From Planctomycetaceae bacterium (GTDB taxonomy: Bacteria; Planctomycetota; Planctomycetia; Pirellulales; Pirellulaceae): 64,000 nt of DNA. The stretch is taken from the NCBI GenBank assembly GCA_018660825.1, contig JABJJO010000200.1, positions 1 to 64,000 on the forward strand, read 5' to 3'. The notes under the pieces are model-generated. The model had not been told where the DNA came from. It did no database searches and saw only the letters and a list, made by a program, of their open reading frames with translations. A program made the translations under genes and the position numbers. Positions 57,201 through 64,000 of this stretch are shown in pieces. Numbering within the stretch: position 1 is the first letter of the stretch; each line of letters begins with the position of its first letter.

Positions 57201-57884
57201 CACTAACGGCTGCACGTTTACTTTCACACCAGGGTCGGCAATCGTGATTTTCCAGCGGTTAATGGATGCTTGTGGAGCTTGGAATGAAACTTGATTCAAG
57301 CCCGGTGATTGATTGTAAGTCCGCGCGTATTGGAGGTCTAAGACGACATCTGCCGCATCACTTTCCTGTCGCTGCATCAACAGGAAATATCCCTGTCCAG
57401 GCCGAAAAATGATACGCGCAGTTTCATCGCCGATGTTTGCTTCGGAGATTGCCGCATCCGCTAAACGCAATGGGATTTCATGCCAACCTAGGCCTAGCAT
57501 TTGAATCGACAATTTGGCGGAAACCTGCATAACATCACCGCGAACTATCGCTTCAGAGGAGATCGATGTAATCATTGACCGCAGAGGAATCGAAACAGGG
57601 TTTTCTACTGCATTCTTCGCGCGCGCAGCTTGCCATAATTTTTGGAATTCATCATACGGCAAGAAAACACCACGTGCTGGAGATTCAAACACTTTTGATA
57701 ATTTGTCGTAGGGAACGTAAATCGTCTGTTCGAATAACGAGTTCTTTTTCTCGCCCGTATCTTCCGCTTGTTGTGGCGCGGCGGCAACCGGCGGAACTTC
57801 CTGTGATCGCACGACACTTGGAACGTAAAAGAGCGAGGCTGCAATAAAAAGACTTAATAATATTTGAGTAGTTCGTTTCAACAT
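54210..57884 (-). CDS. Exported membrane protein, paralogue of the giant protein, unknown function
   Basis: This paralogue is 1224 residues from the preferred ATG (MLKRTTQILLSLFIAASLFYVPS). The track start at 57914 is a TTG 10 codons earlier that leaves the signal peptide internal. After the leader comes IYVPYDKL..VFLPYDEFQKLW, then beta-rich sequence with DANVRRWDV and ITIELFEP near residue 346, then IIPEIEALNVSRQQG. The last 200 residues have three hydrophobic helices (LVMFGVLVVVTFGG, VLVLVSASLGVVLI, GLFLGMGLMCVIWV) and a strongly acidic cytoplasmic tail (EDLEAASESQEDSLSQ). It shares motif order with both halves of the downstream giant protein. No enzyme motifs seen. Confidence 0.85.
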   Translation of the reverse strand: MLKRTTQILLSLFIAASLFYVPSVVRSQEVPPVAAAPQQAEDTGEKKNSLFEQTIYVPYDKLSKVFESPARGVFLPYDEFQKLWQAARAKNAVENPVSIPLRSMITSISSEAIVRGDVMQVSAKLSIQMLGLGWHEIPLRLADAAISEANIGDETARIIFRPGQGYFLLMQRQESDAADVVLDLQYARTYNQSPGLNQVSFQAPQASINRWKITIADPGVKVNVQPLVAATETQDGAARDNATGDPSPPVAPATETVLIAFFGLTPQVHIDWTPRSEGAAGLQALATVQTRQSVVIGEGSQRTQAQLVYSITRSELRELKLRIPVGQKISGVFDANVRRWDVALEEGNQIITIELFEPADSTQTINIELERFDLEVGMQNESVDVIIPEIEALNVSRQQGLVMVKVEGDLRADVDTRTGLLQVDAAEVNAGQGWDFVYRYAALPYELILKIEKLQPRVTVEEYVTIQITPQLTRMSVTTLLDIQRAGLFHVDYDVPEGYRIRSVRGIAAANVKAAVVENHHAVENAPGKYRVNFSRKAVGQVALLVSVEKVRTDVNLLTPTSEASQYTFALPRIVAASVEHVQGNVTVLAPEGLRVTPVDTAGGQSVAISEVQPSIAGLVQLSRVGSSLAVHAFRYANESFNPTFSVERRQPQIEVGQLVIADVQSGIINHSVTLAYDVRYSGVKKLRLDIPTSLIEMIRNDSKLVQESVITPRPDDLADDYTAWQLTSNRELFGQFQVELSWIESLEDLEVGSAASVSLHPLMPQEVHRSWGQIVIKKTENLDVVPAESDGVRPIDPRYDLKLGSTEMQVPGAAVAMEFHQTWSVKLDIHRYELESIELSAIELGVIDVQIAKGGKSRVHAVYRVKSAAQRIAVTFPQGSKIPNDPLSINGEAVGIEKGTTADAEDAVGNQKNYLIPLNTTTPGEDFVLELKYSIESDGFTVRIPEFKDLHAINQIFMVVHLPSGTVLVDYSGDWDDHLPSSFLETIQRNLLHDSETEGIVDVHSLLNNITQAKVDVQLGNQFSNHDSLIFSAINPSASPLRLSTVSLSMFHLVMFGVLVVVTFGGLRLGIRNQIITVLVLVSASLGVVLIKPIMASHMPFSGLFLGMGLMCVIWVIKDCLKPCFRICRKLFSLDTVGEADQTLNNAAEDATDVENTAVDEAEDLEAASESQEDSLSQNDEEQDADEIAETLSPAEDSQAEPDEFPDDPVSSDDDNSNREGDE

Positions 57885-58150
57885 CGAGTCGTTCCCAGTT
57901 CTATATGTCAACAATACGTTGAGTGGAGTAAGGATTTGCTGCGTATTTTTAATACAGCGTTATGTCACAGCGGCGAATTTCTAGAGGTACCTATTTTAAC
58001 ACAGGCACGCAACTCATTGCGCAGTTACATTAACCATAATGATTAGCAGATACGCTCTAAAGCAACACCCTTACAGTTAAGACGCATGTATTGGGAAAAA
58101 TGTTCCCAAAATATCCTGCACAACCGTCATAAACGAATCGAGGGGAAGTT
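57885..58150. promoter_or_regulatory. Gap between SGNH hydrolase and giant-pair operon, with hairpin
   Basis: This AT-rich approximately 265-base gap should contain the promoter of the giant-pair genes. TTGGGAA-AAATG-TTCCCAA at 58091-58109 is a perfect 7-base hairpin located 42 bases past the SGNH gene stop. It lacks a T-run, so its role (mRNA end, operator) is open. Confidence 0.35.
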
Positions 58151-58807
58151 CTATTTCAAATAGCGATGAACTTCGGTAGCCATCAACTTGGCACCTGCTG
58201 CATTGGGATGCACACCATCAGGAAACATTTCCGGATGCGGAGCTAAAACTTTATAAATGTCAATCAGTTTGACACCTTTGGACTGTCTGGCAGCAGCCAC
58301 CACTGCCGGAATGACTTCTTGCTTGACAACTGCCTCGGTTATACCCCAGCGGTCCTTCGCTACGGGTGCCGGTTTACAAATCCAAACTTGTGGCTGGGAT
58401 TCAAGTTGCTTAAAAATGCGGACTAAGTCTATCAAATCCTTCGTGAATTCGTCTTTGTATTTCCAATTCTGTGGTTTACTATCGTTGCTGCCAAGCTTGA
58501 TAACCACCAATTGGGGCTTAAACTTTTTAGCCGCTGCAAACGCGGACTCTTTCCAATAAGGCTTATCTCCTTTTTTCAGCAATGTCGCTCCGTTGACACC
58601 AAAGTTTTTAACGTCGTATCCAGCGCCCAACAAACGGTCAAGTACTACCGGATAGTTATTGTTGACGCGGTCTTGAATTGCAGCACCGTAGGTAATGCTG
58701 TCACCGACACATGCAACTCGAATCGGTGCAGCTACTAGGTTTGTGGCCCAATAAATCCAAAGAGCCAACACAAAACAGCAACGCCAAATTGACAATCTTT
58801 TAACCAT
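58151..58807 (-). CDS. Exported SGNH/GDSL hydrolase
   Basis: The 218-residue protein has a signal peptide (CCFVLALWIYWATNLVAAP) and SGNH-family blocks: block I RVACVGDSITYGAAIQ with the Ser nucleophile, block II NFGVNGATLLK with the Gly, block III VIKLGSNDSKP with the Asn, and block V DGVHPNAAGAK with the Asp-His pair. Such enzymes remove acyl groups from sugars or lipids. No close neighbour shares its operon. It is probably periplasmic. Confidence 0.92.
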   Translation of the reverse strand: MVKRLSIWRCCFVLALWIYWATNLVAAPIRVACVGDSITYGAAIQDRVNNNYPVVLDRLLGAGYDVKNFGVNGATLLKKGDKPYWKESAFAAAKKFKPQLVVIKLGSNDSKPQNWKYKDEFTKDLIDLVRIFKQLESQPQVWICKPAPVAKDRWGITEAVVKQEVIPAVVAAARQSKGVKLIDIYKVLAPHPEMFPDGVHPNAAGAKLMATEVHRYLK

Positions 58808-58924
58808 GGTCTATTCGCTCCTTACTGTGGATTGGTTATTCGCAATTAGCTTCCGCTTGCATTTACCGTTTAGGGTATCATAACTACTTATGCTTTTGGG
58901 TCCTACCAAACCACCAATCATAAA

Positions 58925-60544
58925 ATGCCTCTTTTCATCGCCGAACTACAGATTCACGAACTAACCCATTTTTCGATACTCGATTGGGTCATTGTGGCGA
59001 TCTATCTTACGATTTCATTGGTCATTGGAATCTATGTCACGCGATATACCACGAATATGGACGCCTATATCGGCGCTGGTCGCAGTGTTGGTCCATGGTT
59101 AGGTGTCGCAACAATGACTGGAACAGAAATGGGCCTCATCACCGTCATGTACATGGCGCAAAGTGGCTTTACTGGCGGGTTTGCCGCCTTTCACATGGCG
59201 CTAATAGCAGGTGGTGCGACATTATTTGTTGGGCTTACCGGTTTCATCGTAAAACCATTGCGTGCGCATCGGGTGCTGACGATTCCTGAATATTATGAAA
59301 AACGTTTCGGCCGTAAAGTTCGCATTGTCGGTGGCATCATATTATCAGCGGCCGGCATTTTAAATATGGGATTATTTTTGCAAGTTGGTGCAAAATTCAT
59401 TGTCGCGGCAACCGGCTTGCCAATCGATGGGAATGCGTTGATCGTCGTCATGACGGTTCTATTAATTCTAGTTCTTGTATATACCGTGCTCGGCGGCATG
59501 ATCTCCGTCATCATCACGGATTACACCCAGTTCGTCGTCCTGTCCTTTGGTATCATCGTTACGACCGTCTTAGCGATTTACACCCTAGGTTTGAACTCGA
59601 TGTATGAAGCCGTCAAAACGGGGATGGGACGAAAAGGGTTTGACCCAACAGATCCCAGCGGTCCTTTTGGCACTGCCTACGTTACTTACCAAATCATCGC
59701 CGCCGGTCTCATTGGTTGTGCGGTCTGGCCAACTGCAGTCTCTCGTGCACTCGCCATGGAATCACCAGAAGCAGTCAAAAAGCAATACGTGCTTTCAAGC
59801 GTCTCTTTTACGATTCGTTTTTTGATTCCCATGTTTTGGGGTATCGCTGCCTACACTTTCGTCACACAACTTCATCCCGAACAAACTTCTCTATTCCTCG
59901 GCGACAATGCAATCGACGATGCGGGGCTATATGCCATGCCCGCATTTCTCGGACAACTACTGCCAATCGGAATTTTGGGGCTGATCACAGCCGCCATGAT
60001 TGCCGCTTTTATGTCGACCCATGATAGCTACTTACTTTGTTGGAGCAGTGTCATTACCCAGGACGTCGTAGCGCCTCTTCGCCAAACACCAATGTCAACT
60101 GCCGCCCGCATCAAGTTAACTCGCGTTTGCATCGTTTTGATCGGAATCTTCATCTGGGCTTGGGGACTTTTCTACGAAGGAAGCGATCGGATTTGGGATT
60201 ACATGATCATTACGGGCGCCATTTACTTTACCGGTGCACTAGTGCTTCTCGCCGGTGGTTTGTATTGGCAGCAAGCAAGTCGAGCAGGAGCGATGCTGGG
60301 GCTCATTTTCGGTGCGTCCGCCATATTAGGGCTCGAACCAATCCGCATCTCACTTATCAACCTTGGCTGTTTCATCTTCGACGCCAACGCGATCTATTGG
60401 CTTGAAGCGATAACGTCCTCAGTGGTAGGCCTGACAAGCATTGGGCTCACGCTCATTGCATTTATCCTCGGGTCCCTCATCTGGCCCGATCCAAAACAAT
60501 ACCAAACAACCAATCCTGCAAATGACATCCAGGAGTCTCAATAA
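58925..60544 (+). CDS. Sodium:solute symporter (SSS family)
   Basis: The 539-residue permease has about 13 hydrophobic helices and the SSS pattern: DWVIVAIYLTISLVIGIYVTRYTTNMDAYIGAGRSVGPWLGVATMTGTEMG (helix 1 region) and LITAAMIAAFMSTHDSYLLCWSSVITQDVV, with the Ser/Thr cluster usually near the Na2 site. It likely imports an organic solute with sodium. The ligand is unknown. Its stop codon overlaps the start of the 71-residue gene (TAATG), indicating linked translation. A sugar or carboxylate substrate would suit the region. Confidence 0.9.
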   Translation: MPLFIAELQIHELTHFSILDWVIVAIYLTISLVIGIYVTRYTTNMDAYIGAGRSVGPWLGVATMTGTEMGLITVMYMAQSGFTGGFAAFHMALIAGGATLFVGLTGFIVKPLRAHRVLTIPEYYEKRFGRKVRIVGGIILSAAGILNMGLFLQVGAKFIVAATGLPIDGNALIVVMTVLLILVLVYTVLGGMISVIITDYTQFVVLSFGIIVTTVLAIYTLGLNSMYEAVKTGMGRKGFDPTDPSGPFGTAYVTYQIIAAGLIGCAVWPTAVSRALAMESPEAVKKQYVLSSVSFTIRFLIPMFWGIAAYTFVTQLHPEQTSLFLGDNAIDDAGLYAMPAFLGQLLPIGILGLITAAMIAAFMSTHDSYLLCWSSVITQDVVAPLRQTPMSTAARIKLTRVCIVLIGIFIWAWGLFYEGSDRIWDYMIITGAIYFTGALVLLAGGLYWQQASRAGAMLGLIFGASAILGLEPIRISLINLGCFIFDANAIYWLEAITSSVVGLTSIGLTLIAFILGSLIWPDPKQYQTTNPANDIQESQ

Positions 60545-60759
60545 TGCTGGCCTATTCTGTAATTGCTGACATCGCGTCCGAACAAATCGAATACACTCAC
60601 TGGTTCACATTTTGGATTAGCATTCTTTTGCTTGCTTTAGCCATTTTCACCGTCCTAGCTTGTGTCGTTACGGTGAAAGGTTGGTTTGAGATTAAAACAA
60701 TGCTATTGCGCCTCAGTCAACTTGCCCGTTACGGAGAAAGTCATGACATTGACTCATAG
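60544..60759 (+). CDS. Small membrane protein coupled to SSS symporter
   Basis: The 71-residue protein has one long hydrophobic helix (FTFWISILLLALAIFTVLACVVTV) and a short basic tail (KTMLLRLSQLARYGES). Its start overlaps the symporter stop by one base (TAATG). Small helices of this kind are often symporter accessory subunits, but I do not recognise a family. No alternative start is needed. Confidence 0.6.
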   Translation: MLAYSVIADIASEQIEYTHWFTFWISILLLALAIFTVLACVVTVKGWFEIKTMLLRLSQLARYGESHDIDS

Positions 60760-60778
60760 GGGCTTATCCGGCAATGTA

Positions 60779-62218
60779 TCATCCCACAATATCATGTACC
60801 ACTCGGCCATGCACGTCGGTTAAGCGAAAGTCGCGACCAGAATACTTGAACGTCAGTTGCTTATGGTCGAGTCCTAGCAAGTGCAAGATCGTCGCGTGCA
60901 TATCATGCATATGCACCTTGTTAGTAACTGCCTCATGTCCAAACTCATCAGTTGCACCAAATGCAAACCCAGGCTTCACGCCACCGCCGGCAAGCCACAT
61001 CGTAAACCCACTCGGATTGTGATCGCGTCCAGTTCCATTTGCCTGTGAATAGGGAGTACGCCCAAACTCCGAACCCCACCATACCAACGTATCTTCGAGC
61101 AATCCGCGGCGTTCAAGGTCAGCCAGTAGTCCCGCAACTGGTTTATCGACTTTTTTGGCATGATCCATATGTTTCGGCAAATTTGAATGCTGATCCCACG
61201 CCGGATTCGCTCCAGCATCTCCATAGGTCAACTGAATGTAGCGCACACCCGACTCAGCCAATCTACGAGCCATCAAACATTGCCTACCAAAACTCTGGGT
61301 AACTTCGTTATCGATCCCATACAATTTGTGTGTGTCGGCCGTTTCTTGTTCTAAATCAAGAACCTGAGGTGCGTTGTTTTGAATACGCCAAGCAAGCTCG
61401 TATGACTTGATGACAGCATCAAGTTCGGCATCACCCGTTCGATTTTGGATTTGTTGAGCATTGAGTTTTTGCAAAAGTTCGAATTGGCGCAGTTGCACAT
61501 CGGTACGGTAACGACCGTTGACTAAATTACGAATCTTCGCGTCAATCGCTGGTCGCCCTGCACTGCCCAGCGTCGTCGCAGCGTGCACCTGTGACAAGAA
61601 GGCACTGCCGTAATTCCTCGCGCCGCCGTTGCCGGGTGATGGACAGATCGACACAAACCCCGGCAAATTATCATTTTCACTACCGAGCCCATAATGGATC
61701 CAAGAACCCATCGAAGGGCGAACAAAATTATGTGCACCACAATGTAGAAACAAAGTCGCCGGACCATGCGCTACTCCCTCAGTATGCATCGAGTGCACCA
61801 TGCACAGCTTGTCGGCATGACGCGCGGTTTCTGGGAACAGATCCGATACCCAGCGACCACTTTCACCGTAACGACGGAACTTCCACAACGACTTCATTAA
61901 CGTTTGCTTAGTGCTGCGTTCTCCCGTCTTCGCAATCGTCCGGTCGTCATCAAACGCAATTGATTCACCATTTCGTTTTTCCAGAATTGGTTTGTAGTCA
62001 AATGAATCAACGTGACTCGGACCGCCTTGCATAAAGATAAAAATAACCCGTTTGGCGCGGGCTGGGATTTTTGTCTTTTTACCTAGCGTACCACTGTCAG
62101 TATTCACTGGACTAGCCATGCCGCATTGATTCAACAACCCCGCCAGCGCTACGCTACCAAAGCCACATCCGACTGCTTCCAGTGCTGAGCGTCTAGTAAT
62201 TTGTTGAGCATTGTTCAT
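60779..62218 (-). CDS. DUF1501 domain-containing protein (exported, Tat-type leader)
   Basis: The 479-residue sulfatase-fold protein is typical of planctomycetes. The leader ITRRSALEAVGCGFGSVALAG is Tat-like. The body shows IFIFMQGGPSHVDSFDYKP, HGPATLFLHCGAHNFVRPSMGSWIHYGLG, GVRYIQLTYGDAGANPAWDQHSNL and GSEFGRTPYSQANGTGRDHNPSGFTMWLAGGGV, all DUF1501 signatures. Function is not established. It sits 39 bases after the DUF1553-type gene, the usual paired arrangement, so the two are probably coexpressed and may act on extracellular polymers. Confidence 0.95.
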   Translation of the reverse strand: MNNAQQITRRSALEAVGCGFGSVALAGLLNQCGMASPVNTDSGTLGKKTKIPARAKRVIFIFMQGGPSHVDSFDYKPILEKRNGESIAFDDDRTIAKTGERSTKQTLMKSLWKFRRYGESGRWVSDLFPETARHADKLCMVHSMHTEGVAHGPATLFLHCGAHNFVRPSMGSWIHYGLGSENDNLPGFVSICPSPGNGGARNYGSAFLSQVHAATTLGSAGRPAIDAKIRNLVNGRYRTDVQLRQFELLQKLNAQQIQNRTGDAELDAVIKSYELAWRIQNNAPQVLDLEQETADTHKLYGIDNEVTQSFGRQCLMARRLAESGVRYIQLTYGDAGANPAWDQHSNLPKHMDHAKKVDKPVAGLLADLERRGLLEDTLVWWGSEFGRTPYSQANGTGRDHNPSGFTMWLAGGGVKPGFAFGATDEFGHEAVTNKVHMHDMHATILHLLGLDHKQLTFKYSGRDFRLTDVHGRVVHDIVG

Positions 62219-62257
62219 AGCACTACCAATGGTTAGCCGTGTCGTGGTTCTTAGGAA

Positions 62258-64000
62258 TTAGTATACGTACCTGAAATCAACCGAGGCAAATATTGTCTGT
62301 ATGAGCTGTGTTAATTTTTGTTCCTTGGTGACATCACTTAACGAGTCATCGTCCAGAAATTTTGTAAAAAGCAGTATTTCCGGCGGTGTGGCTGCGCGAC
62401 CAAATGCTACCTGCACTAGATGTTTAACCCGCTGGGTGTCATCAAGCCTAGGATCGTTTAGATACATCCTCGACGTTTTTTGTGCTAAATCCATCACCCG
62501 CTCGCTATTCATCATAAACAGAGCTTGCGGAGCGGAAGCGCTGACATCGCGTTGCCCAACAACCATACTTGGGTTCGCAAAATCAAATACGTCCATAACT
62601 TCAGCCACGGAGTTTCTCAGAACAGGCCAGTAGACAGCGCGACGGCGACTAGAGTGTTGGTAGTTGTAGTCATTCTTAGCGGCAGCAGTGATCTCCGACC
62701 CACCCATGCGGCGATCCAAGTCGCCGCTTACGCTTAGCATCGCGTCGAGTATACACTCGGCATCCAGTCGCCGCCGGTTCATATGACTGAGCAATCTATT
62801 CTCGGGATCCACGTCAATACTTTCTTCGTTCATCACGGAACTTAATCGGTACGTACGCGACAATACAATTTCGCGAATTAGGTTCTTAGTGGACCACTGA
62901 TTCTGTTGCAGTCGCTGCGCCAAATAATCTAACAACTCAGGATGGGATGGTGGTTCACCAGTCGCTCCAAAATTATCTACACTACGGACAATCCCTGTGC
63001 CAAAGAGCCAATGCCAAATCCGATTTACAAACACGCGGGCAAGCAAAGGGTTATCGCGGTCAGCCAACCACTCCCCTAATTCATGACGACCGCTTTCTTT
63101 GCCCGTAAATACAATGTCGGTTGAAATGGGTAATACCTGCAAAAATCCACGAGGCGCCGCGCCGCCCAAGTTATGCACATCACCACGCACATGGATTGAT
63201 ATATCGCCGATTTCCTCTTCCTCCTGCACCGACATAACCAACGGATGCAGCGGTTGGCGAGCTATTAGTTTCTTGAGTTGGGATGTAAGGTTTACCAATT
63301 CAGCTGCGTCCCGTTGTTCGTCGCGTACAACATTGGATTCCTTGGCCTGTTCGTCTGCCACCGCTATAGGTAAGAATTGAACCGCATCAATAATGACATG
63401 TCCAGTCGTTCCCGTAGTCTCCACTAGCACCTGAGCCCGATCATTGGCCTTGAACGAAAATCTCCCCAAAGATATCAATCGATTCTTAATTGGCGGCGTA
63501 ACGGTTTGATCGACAATGACGGTCGTTTTTCCCGCAGCATGAGTGACCGTCACCGGTAATGCTTTTGTGCGGTTACTAGCCGCGGCAAATGAAAAGCGAA
63601 CCTCGTACTCACCATCAAGCCCGGTCGGAGTTTGGAACAAGGCTGTTTTGTCTCCCTTGCCCTTATCGAAGTCATGCTGATAACCAACGCCAATATAGGA
63701 TTTCACAGATGCTGAGCGTTGCCACAAACCTGTCAATATGGCTTGCTCGTCGTCCACCACAATGCCAGCTAAACTCGCTGCCGTTAGCGGTTGATCCGTG
63801 TCTACTTTGCCCTGCAGTTCAGTAATGCGTTGTTGCAGGGCACCACTTTCAGCTTCAAATTGCCGCAGCGCATTTTCAGCCGTCTCCGCTAGGGGAAGTG
63901 GAACTTCAATCCATTTCGACACATTCGAATGATTCAGAGTTTTGGTGTTTCTAAAAATTCCCGCTAAGGCGTAGTAGTCTTTGGTTGGAATCGGATCGAA
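62258..64000 (-). CDS. DUF1549/DUF1553-type exported protein, 3' part (extends past window)
   Basis: The track starts this at 63922 (GTG), but the frame stays open to the window edge, reading FDPIPTKDYYALAGIFRNTKTLNHSNV, which belongs to the end of the DUF1549 (PSCyt2) domain. So the gene continues upstream. About 580 residues are visible: a central beta-rich, golvesin/xanthan-lyase-like insert (QRSASVKSYIGVGYQHDFDKG, VLVETTGTTGHVIIDAVQFLPI) and the DUF1553 domain (GRHELGEWLADRDNPLLARVFVNRIWHWLFGTGIV, GEPPSHPELLDYLAQRL). Full-length members usually start with a cytochrome-like PSCyt1 domain, expected outside the window. It pairs with the DUF1501 gene. Confidence 0.9.
   Translation of the reverse strand, partial: FDPIPTKDYYALAGIFRNTKTLNHSNVSKWIEVPLPLAETAENALRQFEAESGALQQRITELQGKVDTDQPLTAASLAGIVVDDEQAILTGLWQRSASVKSYIGVGYQHDFDKGKGDKTALFQTPTGLDGEYEVRFSFAAASNRTKALPVTVTHAAGKTTVIVDQTVTPPIKNRLISLGRFSFKANDRAQVLVETTGTTGHVIIDAVQFLPIAVADEQAKESNVVRDEQRDAAELVNLTSQLKKLIARQPLHPLVMSVQEEEEIGDISIHVRGDVHNLGGAAPRGFLQVLPISTDIVFTGKESGRHELGEWLADRDNPLLARVFVNRIWHWLFGTGIVRSVDNFGATGEPPSHPELLDYLAQRLQQNQWSTKNLIREIVLSRTYRLSSVMNEESIDVDPENRLLSHMNRRRLDAECILDAMLSVSGDLDRRMGGSEITAAAKNDYNYQHSSRRRAVYWPVLRNSVAEVMDVFDFANPSMVVGQRDVSASAPQALFMMNSERVMDLAQKTSRMYLNDPRLDDTQRVKHLVQVAFGRAATPPEILLFTKFLDDDSLSDVTKEQKLTQLIQTIFASVDFRYVY

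Noticed and set aside
58091-58109. Hairpin after the SGNH gene as a rho-independent terminator
   Set aside because: A perfect stem but no T-run on the minus strand; kept only as an inverted repeat.
1-64000. tRNA, CRISPR, insertion sequence or prophage
   Set aside because: No cloverleaf-like sequence, regularly spaced repeats, transposase/integrase ORFs or phage genes were seen; a tRNAscan or CRISPR finder run would settle it.

Overview
The window looks like a chromosomal segment of a Planctomycete, most likely from the Pirellulales/Planctomycetales. The main signs are a DUF1501 gene beside a DUF1553-type gene, several Tat-like leaders on metabolic enzymes, a bacterial tetrahydromethanopterin (H4MPT) gene set, a planctomycete-style EboE homologue, and a pair of giant exported membrane proteins. 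Base composition is near 50% GC by eye. I see no tRNA, rRNA operon, CRISPR array, insertion sequence or prophage. The one RNA gene is a clear type A RNase P RNA on the minus strand at about 38286-38681, which the ORF track covers with false ORFs.

Layout. (1) 1-7364 is a pterin/C1-cofactor region: the end of a beta-RFAP synthase gene, pdxJ, an EboE-like TIM barrel, an SDR lacking key catalytic residues, a DUF6513/dihydropteroate-synthase-like gene, then on the opposite strand DUF447, pabA and pabB. Together they supply 4-aminobenzoate and the steps that join it to pterin for H4MPT. (2) 7600-13932 holds catabolic enzymes: a Gfo/Idh oxidoreductase, a fumarylacetoacetase-family hydrolase, then a minus-strand set of enolase-superfamily protein, nitrilase-family amidohydrolase and amidase, the first and last with Tat-like leaders. 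(3) 14126-27319 has an eight-heme cytochrome with HEAT/TPR repeats, a GalU-like nucleotidyltransferase with a glucuronokinase-like GHMP kinase, a glucose dehydrogenase-like MDR, an aldehyde dehydrogenase, an FdhF/YdeP molybdoenzyme, and a membrane-anchored spermidine-synthase-like protein coupled to a GT-C glycosyltransferase. (4) 27341-34506 is a close-packed minus-strand run: hflX, SDR, haloalkane-dehalogenase-like, CitG-like, 6-pyruvoyl/carboxy-tetrahydropterin synthase, mutS. The CitG-like and pterin genes link it functionally to region 1.

(5) 34743-38681 holds a Tat-exported TIM-barrel protein, a ribbon-helix-helix-type small protein, a PQQ-type propeller protein and rnpB. (6) 38737-57884 is an approximately 19 kb minus-strand block of mainly exported or membrane proteins: a 1234-codon (1224 aa from the preferred start) and a 2647 aa protein joined by a TAATG overlap, a seven-repeat FG-GAP/VCBS protein, a TPR protein, a gingipain-type C25 cysteine peptidase, an exported esterase and a second enolase-superfamily enzyme. 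(7) 58151-64000 has an SGNH hydrolase, a sodium:solute symporter with a 71 aa membrane partner, and the DUF1501/DUF1553 pair; the last gene runs off the window.

The best candidate for something undescribed is the giant pair. Its proteins contain no domain I recognise. They share a module seen three times: a hydrophobic leader, a VPYDxL...LPxxEFxxLW signature about 20-40 residues later, a conserved RW-V / LTVEL-x-P block about 270-310 residues after the leader, and C-terminal membrane helices. The 2647 aa protein appears to be an in-frame fusion of two such units, because it carries a second signal-peptide-like segment in its middle.
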